Origin: Cryomorphaceae bacterium
GTDB taxonomy: Bacteria > Bacteroidota > Bacteroidia > Flavobacteriales_D > Crocinitomicaceae
DNA: 56,234 nt
Direction: 5' to 3'
Assembly: GCA_027483605.1 (NCBI GenBank)
Contig: JAIXUE010000048.1
Coordinates: 1 to 56,234 of the forward strand
A program made the translations under genes and the position numbers. Of this stretch, positions 25,418 to 33,870 are shown piece by piece (the first letter of the stretch is position 1; every line of letters begins with the position of its first letter). Under the pieces are notes generated by a model. The model was not told where the DNA came from and did not search any database. It worked only from the letters and a program-made list of their open reading frames with translations.

Positions 25418-26818
25418 TTAGCGTAATACGTCTTTGCGCTGGGCATCGAGTTTCAATAAAATAAATAGCATTACGCTAAAAGACATCATTGAGGAGCCTC
25501 CATAACTGAAAAATGGAAGAGGAATACCAATGACAGGCGCAAAGCCGATATTCATACCTATATTGATTGCGAAGTGATAAAAGAGGATCATCGCTACGCA
25601 ATAGGCGTATATTCTGTTGAAAGAGGCGCGCTGTCTTTCGGCAATAACGATGATCCGAAAGAGTACAAAAAAGTATAAAATAAACAAGACTACGACACCC
25701 ACAAAGCCCCATTCTTCTGCAAAAGGACAAAAGATAAAATCGGTTTCACTTTCAGGAACGTGATTAGAGCGCACGCTTGAAACCGAAGCTTCGCGGTACC
25801 CTTTCCCTAAAAAACCTCCCGAACCTACAGCTGCCATGGCGCGGTTGCGGTTGTAGTCGTCGCCGTTGGGGTCTTCACGGAGCCCCAAGAAGAGCTCGAT
25901 GCGGTCTTTTTGATGTGTTTTGAGCATGTCAAAACCTTTGTCTACAATAAAACTCAAAAGGCTGCCTATGAGCAAACCGAGCGTCAAGACGACCATCATG
26001 CGGGAGCGTTCTCTGCGCGTACTGAAGCGCTGCATGATGAGCCAAGAAGCTACATAAATGAGTAAAAGTCCGAAAATCACACCAGAAGATCCGCTGAGTT
26101 CTAGATCTAAGCCAAACAAGGAAATGTTGAATTGAACGCTATCCAAGAGCAGCGTCACGACACTCAACACGACCAATGCAAATAAAATCGGAATGAAGTG
26201 AGAACCCACCCATGTTTCTTTATAGCGCACACCCGGTATGGCATTGACAAACTTGAGTAAGATTGGGTCAAAGGTCAGCCCCTCGCGGTACATGACGAAG
26301 AGAAAAGAGGTAAATACTACGAACGTTCCGGCATCTGGTTGAAGTAGAATCAAGGCCATTGGAATGAGCAGGATGCTACTGGCCGTCAGGACCGTACCGG
26401 TGGTTTGTTGCTTAACGGTAAGGCCGCTGATGTATTTGGCAAGCAGAAGAGAGGTAGATATTTTGGCAAATTCTGCGGGCTGCACCCCAAAAGAGCCTAC
26501 GCCTAGCCAAGCGTGTGCGCCATGAACGGCAGGCATGAAAAGCACCACTACAAGCAGAACCAGCGTTGACGCATAAATCGGAATAGCGAGTTTACGGTAG
26601 ATATCGGAGTCAATGAGAAAGACCAACAAGCCCAAGAAGAGCGAAAAGAGGATCCAAAACAATTGACGCCCATACTTCTCAGAAAAGTCAAAAAGAGAAG
26701 GGGCTTCTTCGTTGTAGGCTACAGAATAAACGGTGGCCAAACCCATCAAGAGCATTGTGAGCAAGGCGCCGAAAAGTGGCCAATCGAGGTGTTCGGTGAG
26801 GCTTTCTTGTTTGCGCAT
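25418..26818 (-). CDS. rodA: RodA, SEDS-family peptidoglycan glycosyltransferase
   Basis: The 466-residue polytopic membrane protein (about 10 TM segments) polymerises lipid II for cell elongation together with PBP2. SEDS markers are HAWLGVGSFGVQPAEFAKI, ILLQPDAGT, DFIFCPFAEEWGFVG and the ending GIPLPFFSYGGSSM. It overlaps the mrdA stop by one base. A long insert near residue 250-300 (SARRERSRMMVVL region) carries two more helices than the minimal SEDS core. It lies downstream of mreC, mreD and mrdA. Confidence 0.95.
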   Translation of the reverse strand: MRKQESLTEHLDWPLFGALLTMLLMGLATVYSVAYNEEAPSLFDFSEKYGRQLFWILFSLFLGLLVFLIDSDIYRKLAIPIYASTLVLLVVVLFMPAVHGAHAWLGVGSFGVQPAEFAKISTSLLLAKYISGLTVKQQTTGTVLTASSILLIPMALILLQPDAGTFVVFTSFLFVMYREGLTFDPILLKFVNAIPGVRYKETWVGSHFIPILFALVVLSVVTLLLDSVQFNISLFGLDLELSGSSGVIFGLLLIYVASWLIMQRFSTRRERSRMMVVLTLGLLIGSLLSFIVDKGFDMLKTHQKDRIELFLGLREDPNGDDYNRNRAMAAVGSGGFLGKGYREASVSSVRSNHVPESETDFIFCPFAEEWGFVGVVVLFILYFFVLFRIIVIAERQRASFNRIYAYCVAMILFYHFAINIGMNIGFAPVIGIPLPFFSYGGSSMMSFSVMLFILLKLDAQRKDVLR

Positions 26819-28683
26819 TAGTCGGCGTTTATAAAGGCAATCTGAGCTTCTTTCATGCGTGTTTCTTTGTCTTTATCAGAGATTTTACGCTTGAGGTATT
26901 TTTCGATCATGAGTTGCGCAATAGGTGCTGCCCAAGACCCTCCCCAACCCGCATTTTCGACGAATACGGCAATGGCAATTTTTGGGTTTTTCATTGGCGC
27001 AAAAGCGAAAAATACGGAGTGGTCTTCGCCATGTGGGTTTTGCACCGTTCCTGTTTTTCCACAGACAATGATGTTATCCATACGTGCTTGTTTTCCCGTA
27101 CCACCATCTTCATTGACTACCCTGCGCATGCCTTCTATGACCGCATCAAAGTGGCGGTAATTGATCATTGTCCAACGTTTTTTTCGGAATTGTGGCAAAG
27201 ACCCACTGCTGCCAATGGCGCGTACAAAATGAGGAGTATAGTACCAACCTTTATTGGCAATAATTGCAACGATGTTGGCCATTTGTAGGGGGGTGAGTTT
27301 GACTTCACCTTGTCCGATAGAGATCGAACGAATCGTAGAAAAAGCCCAAGTATGATGGCCATACCATTTGTCATAGAAGGCGGGGTTTGGAATTAGGCCT
27401 GGTCTTTGGCCACTGACGTCAGTATCGAAAACGTCACCCAACCCAAAACTACGGATGTACTTGTACCATTTGTTGAGCCCATATTCGGCATCGGCAAAGT
27501 TGTTTTTCTTGACACCTTGCTGGATGATACGGCGCACGGCCATGTAGTAGTAAGGATTACACGAATATTGAATTGCTTCGGCAATGTTGCGCGCAGAAGG
27601 GTGGTTGTGGCAGCCCACAAGGCTTTTGTCACAGGGAAACCCTGTGTTGGCATTGATGACGCCCTCTTGCATGCCAATTAAACTCTGCACCAACTTGAAG
27701 ATCGAACCGGGCGGATATTCGGCTTGCAAAGGCCGCGGAAAAAGAGGTAGGTTGGGGTCTCGTGCTAATTTGGGGTAGTTAGCGCTAATATTGCGCTTGC
27801 CAACCAATAAGTTGGGGTCGTAAGATGGTGCCGATACCATGCTCAGGATTTCACCAGAAGATGGCTCTATGGCGACAATACAGCCCTTTTTCTTTTGCAT
27901 GAGTTCTTCACCATAGGTTTGCAATACCACATCCATTCCCATTTTCAAAGGCGCAGCTTGGCGTGCAATAGTATCGTATTTGCCATCGGCATAAGATTCA
28001 ATGGCGTTGTTGAGCGCGGAGGTGACGATGTACTTAATGCCTTTGACGCCGCGCAGTTCTTTTTCGTAAAAGCGTTCTATTCCTGCACGGCCAATGTTAT
28101 TGCCGGGTTTATAGAAGCGGTCTTCATCGATTTCTTCACGGTATACTTCTGACAAATAACCTAAAATATTTGCCGCGCTTTTATAGGGGTAGTTGCGCGC
28201 ACTAGTCGCTTCTTCGTAAAAGCCTGGGAAATTCGCCAAATGCGGTGCAATCTTGGACATTTCTTCTAGCGTGAGTTCTTTTAAGAAGGGATAGGCTCTG
28301 ATTTTCTGATAGTTGGGTGTGCGCTTGCGCGAAATTTTGTTGTAGTAAGAGCCCTCGCCGTCTACAATTTCTTTGAAGCGATTGCGGACTTCTTGGCGCG
28401 TCCAGCCAATGAGTTTGGCAAAAGCAGCAGTATCGAGATCGACGATGCTGTCTTCTACCATCATGAGGTTGTAGTAAGTTTGGTTGGTCACGATTTTTTT
28501 GCCGTTGCGGTCAAAGATGACGCCCCTTGGCGGAAAGATTTCTTTGCGTTTTTCGGCGATTTCTTGAGCGCGGAGTGTCCAGGTGTCGTCTATGACTTGC
28601 ATATAAAACAGCTTGAACAGGTAAATGCCAATTACCAAGATAAAAAAACTGATGATGACATTTCGGCGCGCGTCTAGGTTCAT
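26818..28683 (-). CDS. mrdA: penicillin-binding protein 2 (elongation transpeptidase)
   Basis: The 621-residue class B PBP has an N-terminal TM helix (about residues 10-27) and the pedestal domain with FPPRGVIFDRNGKKIVTN. The transpeptidase has S-x-x-K in YPPGSIFK (Ser327), SCN in IQYSCNPYYYM and KTGT at 543-546 (CGKTGTVQN). It crosslinks the strands made by RodA. The overlap of 4 bases with mreD and 1 base with rodA indicates tight translational coupling. Confidence 0.95.
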   Translation of the reverse strand: MNLDARRNVIISFFILVIGIYLFKLFYMQVIDDTWTLRAQEIAEKRKEIFPPRGVIFDRNGKKIVTNQTYYNLMMVEDSIVDLDTAAFAKLIGWTRQEVRNRFKEIVDGEGSYYNKISRKRTPNYQKIRAYPFLKELTLEEMSKIAPHLANFPGFYEEATSARNYPYKSAANILGYLSEVYREEIDEDRFYKPGNNIGRAGIERFYEKELRGVKGIKYIVTSALNNAIESYADGKYDTIARQAAPLKMGMDVVLQTYGEELMQKKKGCIVAIEPSSGEILSMVSAPSYDPNLLVGKRNISANYPKLARDPNLPLFPRPLQAEYPPGSIFKLVQSLIGMQEGVINANTGFPCDKSLVGCHNHPSARNIAEAIQYSCNPYYYMAVRRIIQQGVKKNNFADAEYGLNKWYKYIRSFGLGDVFDTDVSGQRPGLIPNPAFYDKWYGHHTWAFSTIRSISIGQGEVKLTPLQMANIVAIIANKGWYYTPHFVRAIGSSGSLPQFRKKRWTMINYRHFDAVIEGMRRVVNEDGGTGKQARMDNIIVCGKTGTVQNPHGEDHSVFFAFAPMKNPKIAIAVFVENAGWGGSWAAPIAQLMIEKYLKRKISDKDKETRMKEAQIAFINAD

Positions 28684-29195
28684 TTTTTCTGTTTGCTGTT
28701 CAAAATGAAACTTTGGATGAGCAAGGCCAAAAGGAAGGAAAGCCCGCCGCTGAGGATAGTCTTTTGCAAAATAAAACCAAAACGACCCAATTCAAAAATT
28801 TCGAGTAAAAAGAACCAAAAGGTATGTAGCCCGAGCAGCAAGCCATAAACCAATCCAAACCAACTGCTGCCCATGTCTTGAGAGGTGGGTTCTTTGAGTG
28901 GGTCATAACCTTCGCGTGGCCCATAAAATTTAAAGACGATTGGGCGCAGATAAGCCATCAAGACCAATGCTGACGTATTGAGACCATACGTATTGGAGAA
29001 AATATCGATTACTAAACCCATTAAAAAGGCGATGCCCATCATTGGGATAACAGTCAGTTCAAAAGGCAGTAGCATGATGAATAACGGCTGGATCATGAGG
29101 TGAATGCCGAAACCAATGTTGAGTTGATTGAAGACCAACGCTTGTAAAAAAGCAAAGACCACAAAACGGATGATATGTTTGTAAACGATATTCAT
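28680..29195 (-). CDS. mreD: rod shape-determining protein MreD
   Basis: A 171-residue inner membrane protein with about five hydrophobic segments. It carries the MreD-like LMIQPLFIMLLPFEL and GLVIDIFSNTYGLNTSALVLMAYLRP stretches (quoted in parts). It bridges MreC and the elongation PBPs. It begins one base after mreC and overlaps mrdA by four. Confidence 0.9.
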   Translation of the reverse strand: MNIVYKHIIRFVVFAFLQALVFNQLNIGFGIHLMIQPLFIMLLPFELTVIPMMGIAFLMGLVIDIFSNTYGLNTSALVLMAYLRPIVFKFYGPREGYDPLKEPTSQDMGSSWFGLVYGLLLGLHTFWFFLLEIFELGRFGFILQKTILSGGLSFLLALLIQSFILNSKQKK

Positions 29196-29196
29196 G

Positions 29197-30039
29197 TTAT
29201 TCGTCGTCTCTAGGAATTCGGGCTTCGAGCGCAGTTTGCTCAGCCATATGTAGATTTTTGATTACGTAAACACGTTGCAAGCGCCGGTAATCGGCAGCAA
29301 AAAGGATGTCTACCTTCCAAAGTGCTTGACCTTCAATAGGTTCTGTGTGACTTACTTTTCCAACTGGAATACCTTTAGGAAAAATACCAGAACCGCCGCG
29401 CGTGACTACAGTAGACCATTTTTTGATGCGCAGGTCGTTGTTGATGCCAGTGACGGTTCCGTAGCGCGGGTCGCGACCATCCCATTTGATAAAGCCGGGC
29501 AAATCGGATTTTTTCATGTGAATGTTGACATCTATATTGATGTCTTCGGTCAGTACCGTTTTAACCAAACTATAGTGCTTACTGGCATAGTGGATCACGC
29601 CCACTACACCTTCGTGACAAAAAACGCCCATTCCGCGCTTAATGCCTTGAGCGCTCCCAACGTTGAGTGTAAAATAGTTATTGCGGCGGTCTACACTTGA
29701 ATTAATTACTTCTGCGGGAATGTAGGTGTATTGTTGCTCAAAAATAGTGTCGTTAATTTTGACCTTGCCTCTAGACAACTGATACATAAATTGGGGCTGT
29801 CTTTTGCGCCAATAGGTATTTTCCCATTGCAATTGGGTATTGTTTTTACTCAGGTTAAAGTGCTTGGTGAGGTCGTGTTCCCATTCAAGGATTTGAATTG
29901 CTATATTGTTGTTGGTGGTCAGGAATTGATTGCGCGGAAAACTCAAGTAAGTGACATACCAACTCAGCGCCAGAATTTGCAGCATAGCAAAGACCAAAAA
30001 GATCCGGAAACGTTGCAAAAAAGCGATGAGATTGCGCAT
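29197..30039 (-). CDS. mreC: rod shape-determining protein MreC
   Basis: The 280-residue protein has an N-terminal TM helix (about residues 12-31), a short coiled part and the MreC beta-barrel domain: AEVINSSVDRRNNYFTLNVGS, GIKRGMGVFCHEGVVGVI and GSGIFPKGIPVGKV. MreC organises the elongasome in the periplasm. The usual upstream neighbour mreB is not here; instead a divergent gene starts 26 bases away. It is the first gene of the - strand run. Confidence 0.93.
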   Translation of the reverse strand: MRNLIAFLQRFRIFLVFAMLQILALSWYVTYLSFPRNQFLTTNNNIAIQILEWEHDLTKHFNLSKNNTQLQWENTYWRKRQPQFMYQLSRGKVKINDTIFEQQYTYIPAEVINSSVDRRNNYFTLNVGSAQGIKRGMGVFCHEGVVGVIHYASKHYSLVKTVLTEDINIDVNIHMKKSDLPGFIKWDGRDPRYGTVTGINNDLRIKKWSTVVTRGGSGIFPKGIPVGKVSHTEPIEGQALWKVDILFAADYRRLQRVYVIKNLHMAEQTALEARIPRDDE

Positions 30040-30061
30040 AAGAACAAAGATAGTAAATTTG
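30032..30061 (+). promoter_or_regulatory. TTG-N19-TAAATTTG promoter for the DUF1272-GNAT gene
   Basis: A -33 TTG (30032-30034, inside the mreC start region) and a -7 TAAATTTG (30054-30061) with a 19-bp spacer fit the Bacteroidota consensus. The ATG at 30066 is 4 bases after the -7 box, so the transcript would be leaderless. The box abuts the opposing mreC -7 box. Confidence 0.5.
30045..30052 (-). promoter_or_regulatory. TATCTTTG -7 element for mreC
   Basis: Read on the - strand, this is a perfect TAnnTTTG -7 box ending 5 bases before the mreC ATG. A possible -33 TTTG lies at 30077-30080 (spacer 24, slightly long). Transcription would begin at or next to the start codon. Confidence 0.4.
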
Positions 30062-30065
30062 ACCC

Positions 30066-30803
30066 ATGCTACACCTCAAAGAATCCTGCGAATTATGTGC
30101 AAAAATATTAACCAAAGATTCTTCCGAGGCCTTTATCTGTTCTTATGAATGCACCTATTGTGCGGCATGCGCAAATGAGCGCTTGAAACTCGTTTGTCCC
30201 AATTGCAATGGCGACCTTCAAAAACGCCCATCTAGGAAGAAAAACAAGCTCATCTTCCCAAATCAAAACACACTCATTTCGACCGATAGATTGCGCTTGA
30301 TCCCATTTGATCAAAAGGCATACGATGACATTTTTGCACATGCTTCGAAGCAAGAAATCATGCAAATTTTTGGTCATCAAAACGAGGAAGAATACGAACT
30401 CGAATGCAGCCGTTACAAAGGTGGTTTTTCTACCTACAACCTCACCATTCAATTTTTTCAATTAGTCTTGAAAGAAACGCAGGAAGTTTTGGGTTGGGCG
30501 GGTTATCATTCTTGGGCCAAACAGCACCACAGAGCCGAACTTTTTTACAGTTTAAAGCAGGACGAATTCAAACGCAAAGGCTACATGTCTGAAGCGTTAG
30601 CACCCATTCTTGCCTACGGTAAAAACCAAATGGCTCTGCATCGCATAGAAGCCTTTGTAGCTACAGATAATGTACCCTCTAATCGCCTGATGGAAAAGTT
30701 TGGTTTCCAAAAAGAAGCCTTGCTCAAACATCGCTATCAATTTGGCGATGAGGTAGATACAGATACAATGTACGTTCTTTTTCCACATCCAAATTACCAA
30801 TAA
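30066..30803 (+). CDS. DUF1272 zinc-ribbon fused to a GNAT acetyltransferase
   Basis: The 245-residue protein has two parts. Residues 1-55 form a DUF1272 zinc ribbon (CELC at 8-11, ICSYECTYCAAC at 24-35, CPNCNGDLQKRP at 44-55; eight cysteines). Residues 70-240 are a GNAT N-acetyltransferase of the RimJ type: LISTDRLRLIPFD, LGWAGYH, FKRKGYMSEALAPIL (acetyl-CoA loop) and ATDNVPSNRLMEKFGFQKEA. DUF1272 normally occurs as a stand-alone protein of about 60-80 residues, so the fusion is notable. The substrate is unknown. It is divergent from mreC and followed immediately by an epimerase gene. Confidence 0.85.
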   Translation: MLHLKESCELCAKILTKDSSEAFICSYECTYCAACANERLKLVCPNCNGDLQKRPSRKKNKLIFPNQNTLISTDRLRLIPFDQKAYDDIFAHASKQEIMQIFGHQNEEEYELECSRYKGGFSTYNLTIQFFQLVLKETQEVLGWAGYHSWAKQHHRAELFYSLKQDEFKRKGYMSEALAPILAYGKNQMALHRIEAFVATDNVPSNRLMEKFGFQKEALLKHRYQFGDEVDTDTMYVLFPHPNYQ

Positions 30804-31454
30804 ATGAAAATCATATTAACAGGCGCCACCGGCATGATCGGCGAAGGAATTTTGATCGAATGTCTCAATGACCCGCGCGTTCAAGAAATTTTAAGCGTGA
30901 GCAGAAAACCAAGCGGAAAGGCACACCCAAAATTAAGTGAATACATCGTCCCTGAATTTTTAGACTTACCCGAAAACGACCCCAAACTTGCGGGTTACGA
31001 CGCCTGTTTTTTCTGTGCAGGCGTGAGTTCAGTTGGGATGGAAAAATCACTTTACGAAAAACTCACCTACGACACCACCATGGCCTTTGCCAAAGCAATA
31101 GGCAAGCAGCCTCAGCTTTCTTTCGTATATGTGAGTGGAGGAGGTACAGATCGCAGCGAAAAAGGCCGCTTGCATTGGGCCAGAATCAAAGGCAAAGTCG
31201 AAAATGACCTGGCAAGAATGAATTTCAAAGCGACTTTCGGATTTAGAATCGGCATGATGATTCCAGCAGATAGTCAGGAATTTGTCTTGAAATACTATAA
31301 CTATTTGGGCTGGATGTCTCCGTTTCTCAAATTATTTTTCCCGAATGTCATCAGCACCATGCGCCAAGTTACCAACGCCATGATTCGCGTTTGTTCGGAA
31401 GGCTATCAGAGCGATATCATTTATGTAAAGGATATTAGAAATTTAGAGAAATAA
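30804..31454 (+). CDS. NAD(P)-binding epimerase/dehydratase-like protein
   Basis: A 216-residue short-chain Rossmann protein. TGATGMIGEGILIE at the N-terminus is the dinucleotide-binding loop, VSGGGTDRSEKG is the region around the usual catalytic residues, and RIKGKVENDLARM takes the place of the YxxxK helix. It is shorter than a full epimerase and resembles the YwnB/atypical SDR type. It starts directly at the stop of the acetyltransferase gene (taa then atg), so the two are coupled. Confidence 0.8.
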   Translation: MKIILTGATGMIGEGILIECLNDPRVQEILSVSRKPSGKAHPKLSEYIVPEFLDLPENDPKLAGYDACFFCAGVSSVGMEKSLYEKLTYDTTMAFAKAIGKQPQLSFVYVSGGGTDRSEKGRLHWARIKGKVENDLARMNFKATFGFRIGMMIPADSQEFVLKYYNYLGWMSPFLKLFFPNVISTMRQVTNAMIRVCSEGYQSDIIYVKDIRNLEK

Positions 31455-31460
31455 ATTGCC

Positions 31461-32042
31461 ATGCGTCGTTTGCTCATTTTCCTTCTTTTTTTGCAACTGG
31501 GTTCAAATTTGGTGGCCCAAAACCTCGACATCGATTTACTCCGAAAAATCAATATAGAGCGCAACACGACTTTAGATCCTACCTTTAAAGTGCTCACCCA
31601 GTCGGTGGTGCCAATTGGTCTGGGCGCGCCTTTAATTGTTACGTCTATTGGCTTGATCCAAAAAGACTACGCACTCGAAAACAAGGGGTATTTTATCGGT
31701 GCAACCTTACTCACTTCAGCAATCATCACAACCACTATGAAGTTTGCATTCGACAAAGACCGCCCATTTGTAACATACCCCGAAATTCAACAACTCACCA
31801 GTGCCGGCAGCCCCTCCTTTCCATCGGGGCACACTTCTGAGGCCTTTGCCACGGCTACCTCCTTGAGTTTGGCTTTCCCCAAATGGTATGTCATTGCACC
31901 AAGTATGCTCTGGGCTAGCGCGGCAGGTTACTCGCGCATGCACTTAGGCGTTCATTATCCAAGTGACGTGCTCGTCGGCGCACTCATCGGCAGTGGCTCG
32001 GCGTGGTTGTGTCATGAATTAAACAAAAGATTTTTCAAATGA
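31461..32042 (+). CDS. PAP2-family phosphatase
   Basis: A 193-residue exported or membrane-associated acid-phosphatase-fold protein with a signal peptide (ends LVAQ). All three PAP2 motifs are present: FDKDRPF, SPSFPSGHTSEAFA and YSRMHLGVHYPSDVLVGA, with catalytic histidines in SGHT and GVHYPSD. It could dephosphorylate lipid phosphates such as undecaprenyl pyrophosphate. Its stop overlaps the start of the next gene by 4 bases. Confidence 0.88.
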   Translation: MRRLLIFLLFLQLGSNLVAQNLDIDLLRKINIERNTTLDPTFKVLTQSVVPIGLGAPLIVTSIGLIQKDYALENKGYFIGATLLTSAIITTTMKFAFDKDRPFVTYPEIQQLTSAGSPSFPSGHTSEAFATATSLSLAFPKWYVIAPSMLWASAAGYSRMHLGVHYPSDVLVGALIGSGSAWLCHELNKRFFK

Positions 32043-32824
32043 TCCACTTCCTTCAACAACTCAAATACCGCAATGAAACCATGTTTTATTTCGGTCTTGC
32101 TTGCTTCGTACTCTCCCTACTTTTCTTGATTTTAGCCAAAACTTCTTCCACACAGGTTTACGGCGTAAGTGCCTGGTACAAACCATTCAAATTTGCTTTT
32201 TCTACCCTGACTTTTGCGTGGGCAATGGGTTGGTATTGCTATTACTTGCCCAATTTCAATGTCAAGCTTTTCAATTGGTCAATTATTGTATTGCTCGGCT
32301 TTGAAATCGCTTATATTGCTATTCAAGCCGGTAGGGGCCAACTATCGCATTACAATACCACTACACCATTCTATGCAGCACTTTTCTCCATGATGGCCCT
32401 TGCGGCATCTGCCGCAACGCTCTATACAGCCTATGTCGGGTATCAGTTTTTGAGCAACGATTTTCCAGCGCTGCCAACCTATTATTTGTGGGCCATCCGC
32501 TTGTCTATCGTTTTATTTGTGATCTTCTCCTTTGAAGGCTTTGCAATGGGTTCGCGCCTGAGCCACACGGTTGGCGCCTTAAACGACAACTCCAATTTAT
32601 TCATCATGGGCTGGAGCAAAACCGTCGGCGACTTGCGCGTCTCGCATTTCATCGGTATGCACGCGCTGCAGGTCTTGCCGGTACTTTCGTTTTATGTTTT
32701 AAAGAATACCAAACTGACCATTTTGATGGCCATCATCTATGGCCTGTTGGCGCTTTCAACACTCATTCAGGCCTTGAAGGGCAAGCCGTTGTTTGGTGGG
32801 AAGGAGAATACGGAGGTGGTGTAG
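32039..32824 (+). CDS. polytopic membrane protein of unknown function
   Basis: A 261-residue integral membrane protein with about seven TM segments. Conserved-looking stretches are YGVSAWYKPFKFAFSTL, IAIQAGRGQLSHYNT, GSRLSHTVGA and VGDLRVSHFIGMHALQVLP; the His and Arg residues near helix ends look like a cofactor or proton site. I know of similar unnamed Bacteroidota proteins. It overlaps the PAP2 gene by 4 bases. The last 16 codons plus stop are repeated after the toxin-antitoxin module downstream. Confidence 0.65.
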   Translation: MIHFLQQLKYRNETMFYFGLACFVLSLLFLILAKTSSTQVYGVSAWYKPFKFAFSTLTFAWAMGWYCYYLPNFNVKLFNWSIIVLLGFEIAYIAIQAGRGQLSHYNTTTPFYAALFSMMALAASAATLYTAYVGYQFLSNDFPALPTYYLWAIRLSIVLFVIFSFEGFAMGSRLSHTVGALNDNSNLFIMGWSKTVGDLRVSHFIGMHALQVLPVLSFYVLKNTKLTILMAIIYGLLALSTLIQALKGKPLFGGKENTEVV

Positions 32825-32825
32825 G
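32775..32825 (+). repeat. 51-bp direct repeat, left copy (3' end of the membrane protein gene)
   Basis: The segment codes for the C-terminal KGKPLFGGKENTEVV and stop. It matches 33818-33868 at 48 of 51 positions, with the copies 1043 bp apart, flanking the toxin-antitoxin genes. No third copy was seen in the window. Confidence 0.85.
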
Positions 32826-33005
32826 GTATGCGATTCAAGTAGTCTGTATTTCTACTGACCCTATTTTATATTTCTATACATTTTACAGGCTTGATTAATA
32901 TCATATTAGCCTTTTTCGTGCAATTTCAGTCAAATTTATCGTTAGCATTTACATACTAGATTTTGAATTTAAAATTTGGTAAAAATGAACTAATAGCTTA
33001 ATTTT

Positions 33006-33407
33006 GTGAAACGACAGGCAAAGATAATCAGATCAAATGAGGATGGGTCAGTGGTTGTTTGTATCGATGTTCAAAATTATAAACCAATTCTTGAATTTCT
33101 TACAAAGGATGCGCGCCACAAAAAGAAGTTTAATTTTATCGTGAATCTAGTTCTTCAGCGGATACGTAATACTGAGGTTTATGATAAGGAAGACATCAAT
33201 AAAAAAAGTAAAGGTGTTACAGCCATGAAATTTTTTAAAGGGCAATCTAACGATAGAATTTACTGTAAAGAACAAACCATAAAAGACAGAACTTTTGTGA
33301 TTATAATGGCGGAACTTCTTGAGAAGAAAAAATCGCAGGGGATCAACCAAAAAACTAAAAATTTAATTGAAAAAGTAGCTGGTTATGAATACGAAATCAT
33401 CGAATAG
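33006..33407 (+). CDS. HigB-like toxin of a toxin-antitoxin pair (probable)
   Basis: A 133-residue basic protein with GTG start at 33006. The central KSKGVTAMKFFKGQSNDRIYCKEQ and VIIMAELLEKKK stretches resemble HigB/RelE-type mRNA interferase proteins found in Bacteroidota, with toxin preceding antitoxin. The C-terminal AGYEYEI is typical of the group. A TAATTTTG box at 32999-33006 overlaps the start codon; the true start may be GTG 33051 if that box drives the gene. It overlaps the antitoxin gene by 23 bases. Confidence 0.6.
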   Translation: MKRQAKIIRSNEDGSVVVCIDVQNYKPILEFLTKDARHKKKFNFIVNLVLQRIRNTEVYDKEDINKKSKGVTAMKFFKGQSNDRIYCKEQTIKDRTFVIIMAELLEKKKSQGINQKTKNLIEKVAGYEYEIIE

Positions 33408-33798
33408 TGCACACGGAGAAATCGAAACAGCATTTAAAACCATTTTATCCTTTGATAATGAGCAGGATCAGCTCGAATTAGAGGCCAAGCTTATTATGGC
33501 TAAATTTTTAGAAAAGATTCAAGAAATTGCTACTCAAAAAGGACTCAAAAAGAAAGATTTAGCCCAAAAAATTGGTACTTCAGCTAGTTATATTACACAG
33601 CTATACAGAGGTCATAAACTGTTGAATTTAATGACGTTAGCAAAGTTGCAAAGAGCCTTAAATATTGAATTTGATGTTGCAATAAAAGGATCCAATCAGA
33701 TTATAAATCCTATCAACGAGGAAATTTCAGATGCTTATTTAAAACCCAGGTATGCATCCGATATATCTGGAGAATTCTCTAAACTTCCTCAGCGCTAA
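33385..33798 (+). CDS. XRE-family helix-turn-helix antitoxin
   Basis: The 137-residue protein has a helix-turn-helix (about residues 50-100): QKGLKKKDLAQKIGTSASYITQLYRGHKLLNLMTLAKLQRAL, quoted in part as KKDLAQKIGTSASYITQLY. A flexible N-terminus and C-terminal tail lie around it. Its position after and overlapping a HigB-like toxin gene marks it as HigA-type antitoxin and autorepressor. It ends 20 bases before the right copy of the 51-bp repeat. Confidence 0.8.
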   Translation: MNTKSSNSAHGEIETAFKTILSFDNEQDQLELEAKLIMAKFLEKIQEIATQKGLKKKDLAQKIGTSASYITQLYRGHKLLNLMTLAKLQRALNIEFDVAIKGSNQIINPINEEISDAYLKPRYASDISGEFSKLPQR

Positions 33799-33817
33799 TG
33801 TAGAACATATGTTCGCG

Positions 33818-33868
33818 TGAAAGGAAAGCCGTTGTTTGGTGGGAAGGGGAATACGGAGGTGGTGTAGG
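33818..33868 (+). repeat. 51-bp direct repeat, right copy
   Basis: It still reads VKGKPLFGGKGNTEVV and stop in one frame: two of the three differences from the left copy are silent and one changes Glu to Gly. It borders the toxin-antitoxin module on the right and leads straight into the stop of the convergent gene at 33871. Confidence 0.85.
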
Positions 33869-33870
33869 AA

